Source of the DNA: Anas platyrhynchos
Lineage: Eukaryota; Chordata; Aves; Anseriformes; Anatidae
Length of the DNA stretch: 64,000 nucleotides
Reading direction: 5' to 3'
Assembly: GCF_047663525.1 (NCBI RefSeq)
Contig: NC_092602.1
Location: 3,169,501 to 3,233,500 of the forward strand
The notes beneath the pieces were generated by a model. That model had not been told where the DNA came from and ran no database searches. It saw only the letters and a program-made list of their open reading frames with translations. How positions within the stretch are numbered: position 1 is the first letter of the stretch; every line of letters begins with the position of its first letter. Below are positions 11,976-23,700 of the stretch, in pieces. The position numbers and the translations under genes are program-made.

Positions 11976-13858
11976 AAGGTAAACAAAACTATTTTTTATA
12001 GCAATGAGGTCAGGTTAAATACTGGCTTGTTTTTCTAAGAATCTTCAATGTGTAATTGTTACCACACAGCAACTATTTTTCATACCTTTTTTATGGTGGT
12101 TCAGAAATAATTTTAGAGCATGACACACCAAGCATTCATTTTTGTTAGTTTATTGTTTTTGTTCGGAACTTGCCGTGTAGAGAGATGAATAATGTTTATA
12201 GGAAGTTCCCAATTAGTGTTGTAACCAGGAAATGCCTCCTACATTGTTGAAATTGGACAGCTGTCACCCACAAGGTGGGCAAAACAACTCTTCCCTAGTG
12301 AGCAGCTATTTATTCTAGCAAAAGCTTACAGCAAGATCAGGTGTTTGCGTGGACTGTTTTAGCACTGTATGGCAATGGCTAACCATAATGTGACTGGCTT
12401 TTTAGCATTTAAACTCTCTTTATCTTTGACTACTGAGCAAGACATTTCATTTTCAGTTTGAACTTTTTTTTAATGAAAAGGTCAAATAAGCTAATAAAAG
12501 AGATTCTTTTCTTACATCCTTCTTGCATATTTCACACACTGTCCAACACATTCCATACTTAATTTATGATGATTCTCTGGGACACGCGACACCAACTGCC
12601 CAGAACACGAGTGCAGGGCAGGCTCAGGGTAGCCACTCAGCCGCGTGTGGCTTGCAAGCAGCCTGGGGCACCTCTGCCAAGTCCACGTCCTTGTGCACAG
12701 TGCCAGCACTTTCACTGTGTGGGGGTAGCTGAGCAAGGGGTGTCTCTGGCCCCAGCCACTGCTACAAATTAATTGCAGTGAAATAAAACACTTGCACCAT
12801 GGTTTCCCCTTGTTAACTTTCACATAATTCTCTGCTTTCTCTTTAATTACCTAAATGACAGCCTGCTTTCTGTCCTGTACTAATGGCCTCAAAATTAGTT
12901 GAACAATTCCGGTCACAGCTGCCATCCTGCAACCTTTCCCTCCTCTGCCTACAAGCATTACAATTGGAGGGAGTCTCTTGCTTCTTTTTTCAGGAGACAA
13001 AGGCTGTTTTCCATAAACCTTTAAAGCACATTTGATTCCTCTACCTGCAGAGAAAATTTCTAGGCTCTAGCCTCAAAATGTAATGCTATGGGTATGACAA
13101 TAATTCCCCAGAAAAAGTCACTGACAGCAATAGCACGATGCTCACCCTGAAGCTGTCCAGCTGCCACCACCCAACTGGCCAAGTTAAGTCAAACCCATGA
13201 GAAATTCCTGCAACTTCCTAGCATGAGCTGAGCTTTTTGACTAAAATGTGTTGTGTTAGCAGGCAACTGTACTGAACCCTCTTGTGAATTTAAAATGCTT
13301 TGCTGCTGGCATTAAGATTGGAGTGGGAAAGTGAGCTCAAGTGATATAACAAGGATCAGAAGAGCCAGAGGATTTCTTGTTGGGGCTGCCCTAGATTTCT
13401 GTTGCTGTGTTTTCCTGTTGAGTTCCTGCCTGTGGAAAACACAACCTTCCCACAGCACCCGCATGCCCTGGTTTGCAGTTGCTTTTCTAGCGTGTGTGGG
13501 GCTTGTTCCGGAAGGGGAAGAAGCAGAATATTGGGGCACACTTATTCAGGCATTAAGTGACTTACAAACCAGCTGTATTATCTACTGCACTCTGGAGCTT
13601 GCGTTGAAACTCAAGCTGTATCAAACTTGGCTGCCTTATTTCTGGAAGCGTTACAAATACTCCAGGGAGCGCCTTTGCTATTGTACTCTCATACTGAATT
13701 ATTATTAAAGGAAACAAAGCTCCTGTTCAACTGCAGCTTTCCACAGGGGTGGACGAGCCCTGTGCTGCTTGGTCGTTATGAATGGAAGGCAGAGACGTGG
13801 GCAGCAATGAAACTGAGTCCCTGAAACGTGTGGTGGGGTTTAGGGAAGGGTAAAGAAG
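11976..13858. other. CCDC62-HIP1R intergenic DNA
   Basis: AT-rich, with scattered ORFs up to about 125 codons that overlap on both strands and show no recognisable protein or splice context. I see no gene here. Confidence 0.55.
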
Positions 13859-14282
13859 GGCTGCAGAGCTGGTGAAGGGCCTGGAGCACAAGCCCTGTGA
13901 GGAGTGGCTGAGGGAACTGAGGGTGTTTGGTCTGGAGAGAGGAAGCTCAGAGGAGACCTCATTGCTCTCTGCAACTACCTGAAAGGAGGTTGTGGGGAGC
14001 TGGGGGTTGGCCTCTTGTTGCAGGTTACTTGTGGTAGTGCTAAATGGAAAGGCCTCATGTTGCGCCAGGGGAGGTTCTGGTTGGAAATGAGGAGACATTT
14101 CTTCTCAGAAAGAGCAGGCAGGTGTTGGGACGGGTTGCCCAGGGAGGTGGTGGCATCACTGTCCCTGGAGGCGTTCAAGGAGAGGTTGGATGTGGTGCTT
14201 AGTGGGTGACATTGGTGGTAGGGGGATGGTTAGACCAGACGATCTTGAAGAGCTTTTCCAACCCTAGTGATTTTGTGATTCT
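13859..14282 (+). mobile_element. CR1 LINE, 5'-truncated 3' end
   Basis: From CTGCAGAGCTGGTGAAGG through the characteristic GGAGACCTCATTGCTCTC, GTTGCGCCAGGGGAGGTT and CCCAGGGAGGTGGTGG blocks to the tail TTTTCCAACCCTAGTGATTT and GTGATTCTT, this follows the avian CR1 3' consensus in order and orientation. Only the 3' end of the reverse-transcriptase ORF region and the 3' UTR remain, the usual fate of CR1 insertions. The terminal ATTCT-type repeat marks the 3' end at about 14282, some 355 bp upstream of the HIP1R start codon. CR1 is not viral. This element is the clearest marker of a bird or other sauropsid genome in the window. Confidence 0.93.
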
Positions 14283-14370
14283 TCTGTGAAGGGGCTGGCT
14301 CATGAGGTGAAGGAAATCGGAGCACTCAGGGCGCTTGGGCACAAGCCTCCAACACCCAGAGGCGAGGACG

Positions 14371-14500
14371 AGGGGGCCGCGTGAGGCCGCGTGGGGCCGT
14401 TTGGGACCGTGTGGGGCCGTTTGGGACCGTGTGGGGCCGTTTGGGACCGTGGGAGGCCGTTTGGGACCGTGTGAGGCCGTTTGGGACCGCGTGGGGCCGG
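14371..14500 (+). repeat. GC-rich 20-bp minisatellite upstream of HIP1R
   Basis: Unit GTGGGGCCGTTTGGGACCGT, with five nearly perfect copies from 14391, preceded by related 10-bp half units and trailing into a partial copy. It lies 140-265 bp upstream of the HIP1R ATG inside the CpG island, so it is promoter or 5' UTR sequence. It produces long spurious ORFs on both strands because 20-bp repeats shift frame. Confidence 0.92.
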
Positions 14501-14636
14501 GCAGAGGCGGGTGGCGGCCGCCAGGGGCGCCGTGGGGCCGGGCGCAGTGCGCGGCCGGGAGGAGCCGCGGGCGGCGCCGCTCGCTCGGTGCCCGGTGCGC
14601 GGTGCGCGGAGCCCGGTGCGCGGAGCGGGGCCCGCC

Positions 14637-14729
14637 ATGAACAGCATCAAGAGCGTCCCGGCGCGGGTGCTGAGCCGCCGAGCGGGGCACAGCCTGGAAG
14701 CGGAGCGGGAGCAGTTCGACAAAAACCAG
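14637..14729 (+). CDS. HIP1R: HIP1R exon 1 (start codon; GC splice donor)
   Basis: Encodes 31 residues, MNSIKSVPARVLSRR then GHSLEAEREQFDKNQ, virtually identical to human. The next residues of the protein (AISISKAINTQ) begin exactly at 18462, so the exon must stop at CAG/GCAAGG. No GT donor preserves the junction. The intron therefore starts with GC. Confidence 0.94.
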
Positions 14730-17700
14730 GCAAGGGCAGGCGGAAGGGGTTGTGGTGTGTGTATGGGGGGGAGGATCGGGGATCCCGGGGATCCGGTCCC
14801 CGTCCCCGCGGCGCCGGCTGTGAGGGGAGCGGTGAGGGCGCTGCGGGACCAGCCCCGCTCTGTGGGGGCTCCGTGGGGGCTCCGTGGGGCAGCGGCGCTG
14901 CACGAGGGGCCTGGCCGGGGGTGTGTGTGGGGGGGAAAACTGGAGGCCACCGGGCTTTGGGGACCCGCCGTCCGTCTGTCCGTCCTCCCCGGTGGGCACC
15001 GGGCTGCAGCACGGGGTTGTTCTCCCCTTTCTCCCCTCACATCGCCCACCCTGCCCCGGTCCCCGGGCTGGTTTGGTCCCGGAGAGCTCCCCCCGCGAAG
15101 AGCAGGTGCTGGTTTCGGGTGTTGTGGTCGGCCACGCTGGGTGGGAAGCGGCGATTGTTGGGGTTGGGGTTGGGGTTGGGGAGCGACACGGGAAAACCGG
15201 TGAGTCCTGCTCCTGCCGGACCCGTCTCCTTCAACCGCCCCACCGGGCAGCGCTGAGAAATCACCACAGCGTGAGTGCAGCCTCCTGCACCCAAGGGCAG
15301 CCTGCGCCTGCCGGGCAGGAGCACGTCCCTCCACCTCCTTCCATCCCTTTTGGCTTTTCCTTCCCTTGGCCCAAGCCACAAGAGAGAAGTTGCATCGTAC
15401 GAGCACGTCGTGGCCCCACACGGATGCGACTTCGCTCGCACGTCTTCACTCGCTGCAAGGCATCCTACAAAAGCTTCATCCTAAGCAGGACGTTTCCAAC
15501 ATCGTTACAGGGGTATCGATCTGCCTTTTCCGTCTAATTATAGCTGCGGGGATGGCCACTGGGCGGTTGAGGCTGGTGGCAGGGTGGATTTCATGCCCCC
15601 ACCATGCTGCGGCAGCAGGAGGCTGAAACCGAGCGCTGCCCCATCGCTTCTGCCCCGTGCCGCTGGTGCAGGTGGGTATGCTGGGCCTGGTGTGAGCCTG
15701 GTGCTCGTGGGCAGTTTGGAGGCCGCACAATTTTCCTGGAAGTTCTTTTTGAGGTATTGGTGCAGGTGTCCCCCTCGGAGAGGCTGCGTGTGGGACGTGG
15801 GAGCCTGCTGTCCCCACAGGGTGCTCACATTGCAATGTCATCGGAAGCAAAACTAATGTTTTTCTGTGCCCAAGTTTTTCCTTCTCTTAGACACGTGCCA
15901 GAAGGTAAAAATCCAACCAGCTAAGCATCCACATACGGCTTCTGAGCAGTACTTTTCTGGTATGATTTGGGGAGGAGAAGTGTTAGGAAAGGAGCTCTGG
16001 AGAGGATCTGCAGCTCAGCTGATCCAGCAGCCCCCGGGTTGCCCCAGGGGAAGTTTCCAGCCTGACGTCCTGCTGCCAGAAATCGTCCTGCTGCCAAAAA
16101 TTGCTCCCCGCCGTGGTGTGGGGACCTGGCATCCACCTGCCGGGTGGGGATTGCGGCACCGCAGGATGCCGGGGCTCGGGGGAGCTGTAGGCGGAGAGGC
16201 TCACACTGTAATTAAAAGCAGCCTGGAAAGAAAGGGTGGATGTAAACCATGCTCCTTCATTTGGGCGCTTTGATCCCGGCTTTAGTCACCAGCTTGGTAC
16301 GTGAGGGCTGTGAGTAAGGTGTTCGGGCTGTGCCCATGTGGGTTCCCGGGGCCCGCAGGCGGGCAGGTTTCGGGGTCTGACCCCCCCCAGCTGTCAGCGC
16401 TGGGGTGGCGATGGGGAAATCGTCGGCAGGTTGCATAAAGGTTTCGGCCAGGCTCTTTGTGCACCCACGCTCACAACCAGGACGTGTCCATCTCCAGATG
16501 TCTCTGTTTTGAACCACTTTTTTGGGGACTTCCTGGCCAGCCCGAGGTTTGGAGGCAGCAGAAGCACATCCAAGTCGCTTTCCCCAGGCAGGGGCATCGT
16601 TTTGGTGCTACCTTGGTTTATTTGGGACCAAGCTGGACGCGGTGTCTTCCACCTCAGCAGTGGTGAAGGTGGCCTGGGGGCTGCTCACCTGCTCCGGATA
16701 TAAATCAGCTCAGTTCAGCCCTCAGCACTGAATCACTGAGTGAGAAACCAGCCCCTCCAGCAGCCCCCAGGCTCATGGGCAACAAGGCAATAAAACCACC
16801 AGCACCGATGGGGACTGCAGGAAGGTTTTGGGACAGGCAGGCTGGTCCCAGCCCGTCCTGTTGGGTAGACACGAGTGGACAAGCTCCCATCCCCTGGGAT
16901 GGATCATCCCCTGGTGGTGTTTCCCTTGTTCCAACCCTGTGGGGATCGAGCTGAGCCCACCTCCTGCTGATGATTTGAGCTGAGCTTGCTGTCACTCCTT
17001 GCAGGGCAGGAGACGGCTTTGCCCTGCTGCCCCCTGAGCAAAGCACCCCGATGAGATGCAATAAACCACCCTTAGGGGCTTGTTAGGAGCCTTGGGGCTC
17101 GTTAACCTTCGGGGTTAAGAGGATTGCATCTAGTTGCCAGCTTAACTCTGCTGCTGCTTTACTGACCCACATGGCAGGGGAACGCCAGGGCTTCCCTGAG
17201 CACAACCAAAGCGAAATTGCTGCGGGCACAGCAGTTTTGGGCTCACTTTGGGCAGTTTGGGGCATAAACGCCTTCAGCATCACCCCTGCGGCTGGGCGGT
17301 GGTGATGCAAACCCCAGAGCCTGCACCTGTGTCCTGAGGGCTGCTCGGCCCCAAAATGCTGAGACGAGGAGCGCTGATAATGCCTGTGGGGGGATCAGCT
17401 CTGTGAGTTTCTGGTCCCTGCTGATATTTGACAGGACAGCAGCGTGCTGGAGCTCAGGGCACTGAGTTCCTCAAGCATGAGCTCCTCTCACCATGCAGAA
17501 TACCAGGTGACCCAAACACAGAGCTGGTGTCAGGAAACCTGCGTGCTGCCGGGAGGTAAGGCTGGAGCAGGTTTTATGGCCTGTGCACAGGGAGGGACTG
17601 CGTTTCCCTTCCGGCACAAGTGCCAACGGCGCGCTTGCTTCCTGCTTTCCTGGCCACTTGGCTTTTCCTCCGCGAAGGCACCGGTGACAAAGGGCTCTCA

Positions 17701-20700
17701 GACGCAGGCACGGCCCCAGCGCTCGTGCCAGGGTGGAGCAGCCCAGCTCAGCTGAGCCTGGGACGGAGAAAAATCCTCGTGGTTCCCAGCAGCTCGGTTT
17801 TGGAGCCCGGCGTGAGCTGAGCGATGTGTCTGGCTCCTATTTTTGGGACCAAACCATAATTTGAAGCGTGATTAAATCCATTAATGTACAGATAACCATC
17901 CTGATAAGGGCAGCATGTGGCACTCCTCTCCATTAACCTCACTTCTCTGGATCGTGGCATCGCAGCCCTGCTCCCTCCTTGCTTGGGGGCTGCGTTTTCC
18001 CGGAGCTGCTCGCCTGCGGGGCTGCCATCAAAGCCGTGGAAAAACACCCGGTTCAAAGGCTTCTTGTGATTACACAAACAACCCGAGAATTTGGCATCTC
18101 GCAGTCGTGCTTTACCGCTCGCCGGCGCTGAGTTCAGGCTCCAAAAATGCCGTGTGTTTACCGGGCCAGCCGAGGGTACCAGCGGCTCTTGTTGAGCCGC
18201 CAGCCATGTGCCAACGGGGAACGGGGAGGGCTTCCAACAGGCTGCTTTGTTCAGGGACAAAAAAGCCTGGGTTTGCGTGTCACGAAGGGTTTCGAAGTGA
18301 CAAACGTGGTATTAAATTCAGAGTAGTCCCAAAGAGCCCCGGGTGGTTGGGCCGTTCCCAGCTGGCAGCACACCCGGCTCTTTGGTTGGGGGGGGACGCG
18401 GGTTGGGGACGGGGTGGCCCCGAGGTTTGCTGCTGACTGCCCATCTCTCCTTCTCCCGCAGGCCATCAGCATCAGCAAGGCCATAAATACACAAGAGGCA
18501 CCGGTGAAGGAGAAACATGTGCGCCGTATCCTTTTCCTCAGCTGCTTGGTGATGTGGGAGCTCCATTCTTGTCCCTGCAGGAGATCTGCTGCCTCTGAGC
18601 AGTGCGGTGCCAGGGCAGGGGGGTTTTGGGGTGTGGGACAGCTTGGCTGGGGTGGCATCTCGGAGGTTCATCCATCGGTGAAAATGCAAAGGAAGGAAAT
18701 GCTCCACGGGATGATTTGAAATGCTTGTGGCAGGAAAACATGGGAGTCCCTAGTGCACCCTGCAGCCAGGAGAAATAAATGGGGTCTTGTCTGTGGGCAC
18801 AGCTCCGTGCTGGTGGCCTCTGAGCCCGCAACGTGTCCCCCCTGTGTGTGTCTGCTTGGCCTTGACTGCTGGGAAGGGATCATCCTGGGGACTCACCATG
18901 AGAAGGGGGCCTTCACCTTCTGGTCCTACGCCATCGGGCTGCCCCTGCCCAGCAGCTCCATCCTCAGCTGGAAGTTCTGCCACGTCCTGCACAAAGTCCT
19001 GCGCGACGGCCACCCCAATGTGAGTGTTCCCTCCCAAACATCCCTCCCACCAGCTCGGTCTTTTTGGGGGAAGCACGTTGCATCCCTTGGCAAAGCACCC
19101 CATTAGCTCCCAGCCCTGAAACCTCCCCAGCCTCTGGCATTTGGGGTTGAGCTTTGAGTTTTGCTGTGAGGGGCTGGATCCCGAAGCTGGATCCCTGTTG
19201 CATTGCTCCCACTTCTGCCCCTAGGTCCTCCAGGACTGCCAGCGGTACCGCAGCAACATCCGCGAGGTGGGAGACCTGTGGGTAAGTGGCAAAGCTGGGG
19301 AGATCAGAGGTTGGTGCCTCGCTGGGGGCTTGGGAGTGGGTACTGGGGCTTCCCTGGGGAGGGAATTTGGGCAGGGGCTGATCCCCGAGCACCTGCAGGG
19401 GATGGAAGGGCCAAAAAGCATCACGTACATGGGGAAAGCAACCCACCAGCAGAAATAACCTGCTGGGGAGTGGGTATGGGTGCAGCGAGGGGCAGGTGGG
19501 AGAGGGTGAGAGCTGTGGGGCTGCTGTGGGTGGCAGGTGGTTTTCTGCATCGCTCCAGATACCCCAATTTTCCCTTTGTCTCTTCATCAGGGCCATTTGC
19601 ATGACCGGTACGGGCAGCTGGTGAGCATCTACACGCGGCTCCTCCTCACCAAGATCTCCTTCCACGCCAAGGTGAGACCCTCCGCAGCATCTGCACCCCC
19701 AGAGCTCTCTCCTTGCTGGGGCACCCGGTGGGGTTTGCAGGGGCATGTGCTGCACCAGCAAAATTATCAGCAGCAACAGCTGTTTGTTTTTTTCCTTTTA
19801 CAAAGCACCACGAGTTCCCCCCGGGCCTCGAAGTGTCAGATGAGGTGCTGGAAAAGACGGCGGGGACAGATGTGAATAACATGTGAGTGTCCTCGTGGGA
19901 GCAGTGTGCTCCCGGGTGGGTGCATCCTGCTAACCAAACGGCCTCATGAAAGGCAGCCGGCGGCGTTTTTAAATCACCCCTGGTCTGTCAGGGTTCAGCG
20001 GTGCCTGGTTTCTCCTAGAGCAATGAGACACAGTGTAAACACAGGGAGCAAACACACCAAAGTCTCGTAGATCAGAGGGAGGTGGGGGGGAAAAAAAGGA
20101 CTCAGTGGGAGGAAATGCAGCCTGGAAAAGTGGCGTCCTGTAGGAGCACCTGTAGCAAGCATAAACAGCTGGAGCAACGATATCCGTGCTGCACAGTGAC
20201 CCGTTCGTTTCTTTTGGCAGCTTCCAGCTGACAGTGGAGCTGTTTGACTACCTAGACTGCGAGCTGAAGCTGTCAGAGTCAGGTGAGGAGGAGGCAGGTC
20301 CTTCCCAGCTGCCCCGGGGCTCTTGAGCAATAGTTTCGCTCTTTGGTCAGGAAGCAAGTTCCAGTTTGGGTCCTTTCTCCTCCTCCTCCTCCTCTTCCTG
20401 GAGTCTTTGGAGAGAGTGTCTCAGCTGGTTTCCCTGTCGATGTTCTGTAGAGGCAGTTGTAGGAAAATATTTCAGAAATGTGGTTATTTTTAGCACACCT
20501 GAGCAGTGCACAGCGCTGCTCTGAAATGCCTTTTTGTGCCTTTTCAGCGCAATGATGTTAATTGTGTGCATTACCCAAATCCTTTCCACCCCCCAAAGCA
20601 GAGCACGGAGGCTGTGTTCCTTTATAAATATTCATTTCCTCGTGTTGAAATACCTCCAGCAGGGCTGGTGGCCCCTGCCCATGTTTGCTTCCCTTGCCTC

Positions 20701-23700
20701 ATTCTCCAGGAATTTTGAGATGGCTTAAAAATAAGGTAGTTTCTTCCCCTCCATCAGACATCAGGAGCGTGATGCTGCCCTGGAGAATGGGGTGCAGCGG
20801 TGGGGCCGTGCTCCTGGCTTCGTTAGCCATCCGCATCTCCTCCTGACCCAGTTATACAGAGAATTTATATTCATAAATATTTCAAAGCTGAGCGGGGAAG
20901 AAGTCAATCGATGCGCTGCCTGGATTTCTGCCAGGGGAAGGGATCCATTTCTGTGCCGTCCCCTGCCCTCACATCCTGCCCCAGCTCTTTGCAGGGCAAA
21001 AAACATCGCCTTTCCCGGCCACCCCTTGTGGTGGCAATTACCAATGGCAGCTGTCCTGCCCATTTATCATCCCGGGTTAAATTCCTCCTATTTGGGATCG
21101 GGGATATCCGTGGCAGAGCTGAGCCCCCATTACTTCTGCCACCAAGGTCCCTGTGGGTGTTTTTCTTTCACGGAGCGGGTTTGTTCCCTGCTCAGCAGCA
21201 CAGGACGGTGGTTGGCAAAGCCACAGCTGTCATGGTTAATGATCAAGCTGAGCTGGCTGGAGCCTGGTGGCTCTGCAAACACGTCCCCGGCGCCTCACCG
21301 TGCTCTCCCCTCCAGTTTTCCGGCAGCTCAACACCTCCATGGCGCTCTCGCAGATGTCGGCGGTGCAGTGCCGCCTGGCCCCCCTCATCCAGGTGATCCA
21401 GGACTGCAGCCACCTCTACCACTACGCCGTCAAGCTCATGTTCAAGCTGCACTCCTGTGAGTCCCCACACCCTGCACTTCCCCTCACTGCATCCCCCGTC
21501 CCTGCCGCTGCAGTCACCCGGGGATGCCCCTCCTGGTCCCACCTGGCCTTTGTAGCCTGAGGGATGTGGGCATGTGGGAATAAATTCACAGCTGGAGTGG
21601 GGCAGAATTTGCAGTCACTGCTGTCCCCTTCCCATTGCCACAGGTCTGCCAGCTGACACCTTGCAAGGCCACCGCGACCGCTTCCACGAGCAGTTTCGCA
21701 GGTACCCGGGGCTGACACAGGGCACTGGAGTCTCTCCAAGCCTCCCCACATCCCCTTCAAGCCGTTTTTCTTTCCTTCCCCCTTCCAGCCTCAAAAGCTT
21801 CTTTAAGAAAGCCTCCGACATGCTGTATTTCAAGCGGCTCATCCAGATCCCCCGGCTGCCGGAGGTACGGTGGGGTTTCAGCATACGATGGTTTGAGAGG
21901 GGTTTTAGGGTGCATGGGGGTGTCCCCACAGCCAGGGGGCCTGAGGATGCTGCAGAGGGACACACCAGCACCTCGTGGCAGTGAGGGGTCGCCTCCTTCC
22001 CCGTGGCTCTCCCGAAAATCCATGGAGGTGTCACCATGACTTCTTGTCCCCACAGAACCCCCCAAACTTCTTGCGGGCGTCCGCGCTGGCAGAGCACGTG
22101 AAACCAGTGGTCGTCATCCCCGAGGAAGCCCCCGAGGACGAGGAGCCAGAGAGCCTCATCGAGATCAGCACAGCTTCCACCACAGAGCCCCAGGTGGGGG
22201 CACGGGGAGGGGCAGAGACCCGTGGTTGGGGGCAAGGACTCAGCCTGACGCCCTCTGTCCTCCCCAGGTCACCTCGGATTTATTTCAGCAAACCTTCGGG
22301 CCGCCCAACGGCATTCGGGATGACAGGGACGCGCAGATCGAGAGCCTGAAGAAGGAGGTGGACACGCTCCGCGCGGAGATGGAGAAGATTAAGCTGGAGG
22401 TAAAAGCTGGGCGGGGGAGCAGCTGCTTTTCCACACTGTAGTGGGGAAACCCAGATGGGATCTGGCAGGATTGGGGCACGGGGTCCTGGCGTCCTGTTTT
22501 GGGACCTCTCCCAGTGCCAGCACCCAGCTCCCAGGGAAGCAGACGGGACAGAGGACAACCTTGGGTGCTAAAGGGAGACCTTCCTGGGGCATCTTGTGGC
22601 TGCTTTGCACAAAACTACAGCTGGGCACCTGGAAGGAGGTTTTTTGGGGTAGAGGGGGTGTTGGCACCCCCACGGGGCAGCACCTGAGCACCGTTTGACC
22701 CCGCAGGCGCAGCGGTACATCACGCAGCTCAAGGCGCAGGTGAACAGCCTGGAGGGCGAGGTGGAGGAGCAGCGCAAGCAGAAGCAGAAGGCGCTGGTGG
22801 ACAACGAGCAGCTCCGGGACGAGCTGGAGAAGCTGCAGCAGGTGAAACAGGACAGCGACCGGTCCCTGCGGCTCTGCGCCGAGGCAGAAAGTAGGTGCAG
22901 GGCAGCTGCTTTGCCCAGCAGCACCCGTGGGCTGTGGGAAGCCACTGGAGCGGGCGCTGATGTGTTCTCACCCCCTCCAGAGAAAGCCAACGCCACCGAG
23001 ATTCGCTACACGAAGCTGAAGGAGAAGCACAGCGAGCTCATCAACACCCACGCCGAGCTCCTGAGGAAGGTAATGCCACTGTCTGCAAGGACCAGATGCT
23101 GCCTTTGTCCCCCTGTCACTGTGTCCCCCCAGCCCAACCCTGTGTCGATCCCATCCTTCTGCACTCAGAGCCCCCCAAGCACCCCTTAAATTCATGTCTG
23201 CCACCAGCCAACATTTTGGATGCCACGAAAAAGGCATCGCCCCTATTGCCCCAGCCAGGATTTGGGCAGAGGGGAGGGTGGAGGTGGTTTTGTGGCGAGG
23301 GTCACCTCTCTGAAAGAGCCCCGTGTCCCTGCACAGAACGCGGACACGGCCAAGCAGCTGACGGTGACGCAGCAGAGCCAGGAGGAGGTGGCGCGAGTCA
23401 AGGAGCAGCTGGAGTTTCAGGTTGAGCAGGTCAAGCGGGAAGCAGAGATGAAGGTGAGCAAGTCATGGGGCCACAGGTCCTGCCCCGGCCCCGCATGGAG
23501 CCCATCCCAGCCCGGGGCACGTGGCACATAGGGGGTGGTTCGGGACGGTGCCTGGTTCAGGAGGGAAGGAGCTGCCCTGGCTCTTCATTGTGGTTTTATT
23601 TGATGCGTGCTTTGTTCGCTTCTTGCCCAAATCTGCCATTTCTTCCCCCAAGAAAATGCTGTGCTCCAAACCTCTGGGTTCGGATGCTTTCGTTCCAGCA

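Larger units (their letters stand above)
14370..15260 (+). promoter_or_regulatory. HIP1R: CpG island and probable promoter/5' end of HIP1R
   Basis: Very high GC and many CG dinucleotides start abruptly after the CR1 tail and continue through exon 1 into intron 1. No TATA box is evident, as expected of a broadly expressed CpG-island gene. A second short GC repeat built on CGGTGC and GCGGAG lies at 14586-14626, just before the ATG. The exact transcription start cannot be read from sequence. Confidence 0.7.

Noticed and set aside
13331-13708. 125-codon ORF in the CCDC62-HIP1R spacer
   Set aside because: Overlapping ORFs occur on both strands and no known domain or splice context is present.
14199-15421. 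Long ORFs of 100-370 codons on both strands around the HIP1R start
   Set aside because: They come from the GC-rich minisatellite and CpG island, overlap each other and the real exon 1 in other frames, and have Pro/Arg/Gly-biased composition.
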